Below, one piece after another: positions 61,620 to 64,000 of a DNA stretch of 64,000 nt; positions within the stretch are counted from its first letter, which is position 1; each line of letters begins with the position of its first letter. The notes under the pieces were generated by a model, which searched no databases, had not been told where the DNA came from, and saw only the letters and a list, made by a program, of their open reading frames with translations. The position numbers and the translations under genes are program-made. The stretch covers positions 101,420 to 165,419 of the forward strand of contig JACKQL020000104.1 in assembly GCA_018296165.2 (NCBI GenBank), given 5' to 3'. The stretch is from Termitomyces sp. T153. Taxonomy: Eukaryota > Basidiomycota > Agaricomycetes > Agaricales > Lyophyllaceae.

Positions 61620-62649
61620 TGTCACAACCCGCTCCCTGGACCCCTGCACATTGTTCCCAACCTGCCCACTCTCTCAGAGTTCCCTCCTGATGCCCCATCA
61701 AACTCCCCAATCCATGTACACCCTCTGCACCCACTTCAGCCAACTCTGATGCTTCTGCAGCAAACTCCAATGGCCCTCCTGGTCACTCTAATACCTTCTC
61801 CACAGCCATCAATGCTTCTCCTGAGCTCCTGAGACCTCCCCCACTGTTCCTGACCATGTCATATGCTCCCAACCTCCTGCCCTAGTTTACCTGACCTGCT
61901 CCAAAGCATCATGACAATCCTGGAGCAGCCCACATCCTTAACTGATCCCATCAGAATATTGCTGCAGCCTGCCTCTTGATTGTACCCAACATCCATCAAC
62001 TCCACATAGCTCTGTTAAGCCCCACCATTGTGCCCACTGTTCCCCAGAGCTATCCAGTAGTCAGTATATAAGTCATAGAGTAGCTCCTCATACTCTAGTC
62101 TTGATATTACATTCATTGGTTACTTGTGTCCTGTGTCTCCTTGTGTTTCTATTTCTGTTCTTAGTCTCAAATCCATCTTTTTCTCAGTCTCATCTCAGTC
62201 TCATCTCAATTTCCTTTGTTTCTCTAAGTTCTTTTCATTTCTAACATCAGTACAAACTCTGCACATGTACTACAAACTCTGAAGATTCTTATGTCAACTT
62301 GAGACCTTGCTCTTTGCTTGGCTTCAGGACCATCAAGTCTTGATTGATCTCCCTGTCAAACTCCAGCTCCACCCCCATCACTTGTGAAGCCTCCATTTGC
62401 CCCACAATCTATTTGTGCACTTACAAACTTGTTCCTGATGCCTGCCCAAGCCCAATGTTTGATATACTTGGTCTGAGACTTATCCAGACTACTCCAGACT
62501 CACTTGGACCACTCTCCTTAGCTCCCCCTTGCAAGTCCCTTCACTCTGCACCAACTCTGGAGCACTAGGTTATAAGCACAGGACATTGTGTCTGCTTAGT
62601 AAGGACTTGCCCAGTGTAGCTGAGCCCCCATAGTCAGTGGAACTTGACA
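61620..62649 (+). repeat. 3' LTR of the chromovirus, 1030 bp
   Basis: It begins TGTCACAACC and ends GGAACTTGACA. It too has a single CG by manual reading, at a different position from the one in the 5' LTR. Confidence 0.93.
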
Positions 62650-62654
62650 CCACC
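62650..62654. repeat. Target-site duplication CCACC, right copy
   Basis: Exact match to 51583-51587. Confidence 0.85.
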
Positions 62655-63309
62655 CATCAAGCAAGCCTTGGCTGTCAGTAATGATTGATTTTGATCATTG
62701 ACATGTCAAAGTCTCATTGACTTCTTTTTAGCTCTTTTACTGCTGTCTTTCATCCATGAGTTCATTGGTGCATTGACTTATAGTAAGTTCCCCTTTTTGC
62801 CTACAGTTTTTGGCTTTTCTTTCTATGCTTACAATTTGCAGCATTGTTCAGATATATATGGATTTTACTTTCTTTTATATTTATGGTGCAAACCATTGTA
62901 AAACCTCCTCCACACTTTACTGACTGCACTCAGTCAGCATGTCTTAGTGTAGATTAATCAAGAATTTTTTTGCCCTTTCATTTGCCTCAAATTTTTGACA
63001 ATATACTATGAAAAATTCTTTTTCTTTATGTCTCAGATGCTCCATCATGCAAATTTTGACCTTGATCTTGTCTTTTTTGTCTTATAAGACCTCTCTCTTG
63101 TTTTCCTTCTCCATCCTCATGCCTCCCACTTCTCCTTTTTGCAAGCCACCCACTGCACCTCATGCAGCTGTTGCTTTGCCAGCCATTTCCTTGGAGCCTC
63201 CCAACCATGTAGTGTTGTTCAATTGTTTGGTCAAGCAATCCACAGGTGATGTCATAGTAGCTGTCCTTCACTATCCTGCCCTTGCCAGCACTCTTATGGG
63301 CTGCATTTC
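62655..63309 (+). other. CpG-poor flank with fragment of another element's reading frame
   Basis: This continues the sequence that was the target of the chromovirus. A plus-strand frame from about 63119 (MPPTSPFCKPPTAPHAAVAL ... VVLFNCLVKQSTGDVIVAVL) looks like the start of a decayed protein with lost Arg codons. It is cut off by the inverted LTR at 63310. Its family is unknown. Confidence 0.45.
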
Positions 63310-64000
63310 TGTCAGGTTCCGCTGACCTCGGGGGCTCAGCTGCACTGGGCGAGTCCTTACTAGGCAGGCGTGATCCCCTTGCACTGGTAACCGAACACTC
63401 GAAGACGTTCCGGGCCCTGGTGGCTTGTGCGGATAGTTGGGGGGATGTGATCCAGACAGATCCGGGGAGGTCCGGAGAAGTCGGATTGTGAGGAAACGAG
63501 ACGGTCTTGGCGGGGTTCAGGCAGAAGGCCGTACGGGAGATTCGCAGAAGCAAGGGAGTAGGTGGCTGTGTGATCAATGGGAACGGAGCCGGGGTTTGAT
63601 GGGAGATCATTTGGAGCTGATGGAGTCCGGGACCGAGCGAAGAGTGAGGTTCGGACCTGGTAAAGGAGTGTCGGGGTTCGTAATCGTAATCGCGGAGTTC
63701 GTGAGGTCGTTAAGGTTGATGAAGACTTGGGCACAATGGTCGGACGGAGTCACTGAGACAGCGTCAGACGAAATGGGATGGGGTTGATATGGGACAAGAG
63801 TAGATTCGAATAGAGATACGAAACGATAACGAGAACGATAACGAAATGGAGACGAGACAAGACCGGGAGACTGAGATAAGACCGGGAGACTGAGATAAGA
63901 AAACGAGACACGAGACACGAAACAATCAGACCATAAGTAACGTTAAGCAATATCAAGACTAGAGTACGAAGAGCTACTCGATGACTTATATACTGACTAC
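63310..64000 (-). repeat. Related LTR in opposite orientation, CpG-intact, cut by window end
   Basis: On the minus strand this ends GGTCAGCGGAACCTGACA, the same terminus as the chromovirus LTRs. It also shares CCTAGTAAGGACTCGCCCAG, and near the window end GTCAGTATATAAGTCATCGA and CTCTAGTCTTGATATT in the right order. It holds about 50 CG dinucleotides in 691 bases by manual count. The adjoining sequence to the left does not match the start of the chromovirus interior, so this is either a solo LTR or the 3' LTR of an element lying mostly beyond the window. Confidence 0.85.

Larger units (their letters stand above)
51588..62649 (+). mobile_element. 11-kb Ty3/gypsy chromovirus, complete but decayed
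   Basis: Two direct LTRs (1040 and 1030 bp) have TG...CA ends and are bounded by the exact 5-bp duplication CCACC. Inside lie, in plus orientation, Gag with a CCHC zinc knuckle, aspartic protease, reverse transcriptase with YLDDIL, RNase H, integrase and a chromodomain, all broken by many stops. A purine tract ends one base-group before the right LTR. Between chromodomain and 3' LTR are 2.1 kb not needed for a standard element, holding a frame on the opposite strand. CG dinucleotides are nearly absent throughout. Confidence 0.93.

Overview
The window looks like nuclear DNA from a basidiomycete fungus, most likely an Agaricomycete. Protein-coding genes are split by many short introns (about 45-64 nt, GT...AG). 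The mix of families also fits: an Urbs1/SreA-type GATA repressor, fast-evolving F-box proteins, a TPR protein with a helical N-terminal domain, and Ty3/gypsy chromoviruses. No taxon below that level can be read from the sequence alone.

Layout. 1-9 kb holds genes on the minus strand: a partial unknown gene, an F-box-like protein, an RTC4-domain protein, a tRNA 2'-phosphotransferase and a small secreted protein. 10.1-13.6 kb is a short minus-strand LTR retrotransposon with 5-bp target duplications and a decayed, internally deleted coding region. 14.8-24.4 kb holds a dienelactone hydrolase, the GATA iron regulator, a second F-box protein and an aldo-keto reductase. 24.7-34 kb is looser: a LINE relic, dispersed short repeats, and two oppositely oriented paralogs of a membrane protein, one of them short. 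34-49.4 kb is compact: a small coiled-coil protein, a class I sirtuin, a predicted tail-anchored protein, a divergent histone H4/H3 pair, a divergent H3-like variant, a pepsin-family protease and a very large TPR protein.

From 49.6 kb to the end the window is repeat territory. It starts with a 203-bp foldback element with CACTG ends. An 11-kb chromovirus (51588-62649) follows, with about 1-kb LTRs, a CCACC target duplication and an additional antisense reading frame between integrase and 3' LTR. The window ends inside a related LTR in opposite orientation. The old LTRs hold about one CG dinucleotide per kilobase, while the inverted LTR holds about 50 in 691 bp. This shows CpG loss in older repeats, consistent with cytosine methylation and deamination or a RIP-like process, and a later insertion of an intact copy.

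Functional links are limited. H4 and H3 share one 256-bp promoter region. The sirtuin acts on histone-type substrates in well-studied relatives and lies nearby, but co-regulation is only inference. The points most worth following are the H3 variant with its long unusual tail, the antisense frame in the chromovirus, the post-integrase frame in the small element, the foldback element, and the in-frame intron at a zinc finger of the iron regulator.
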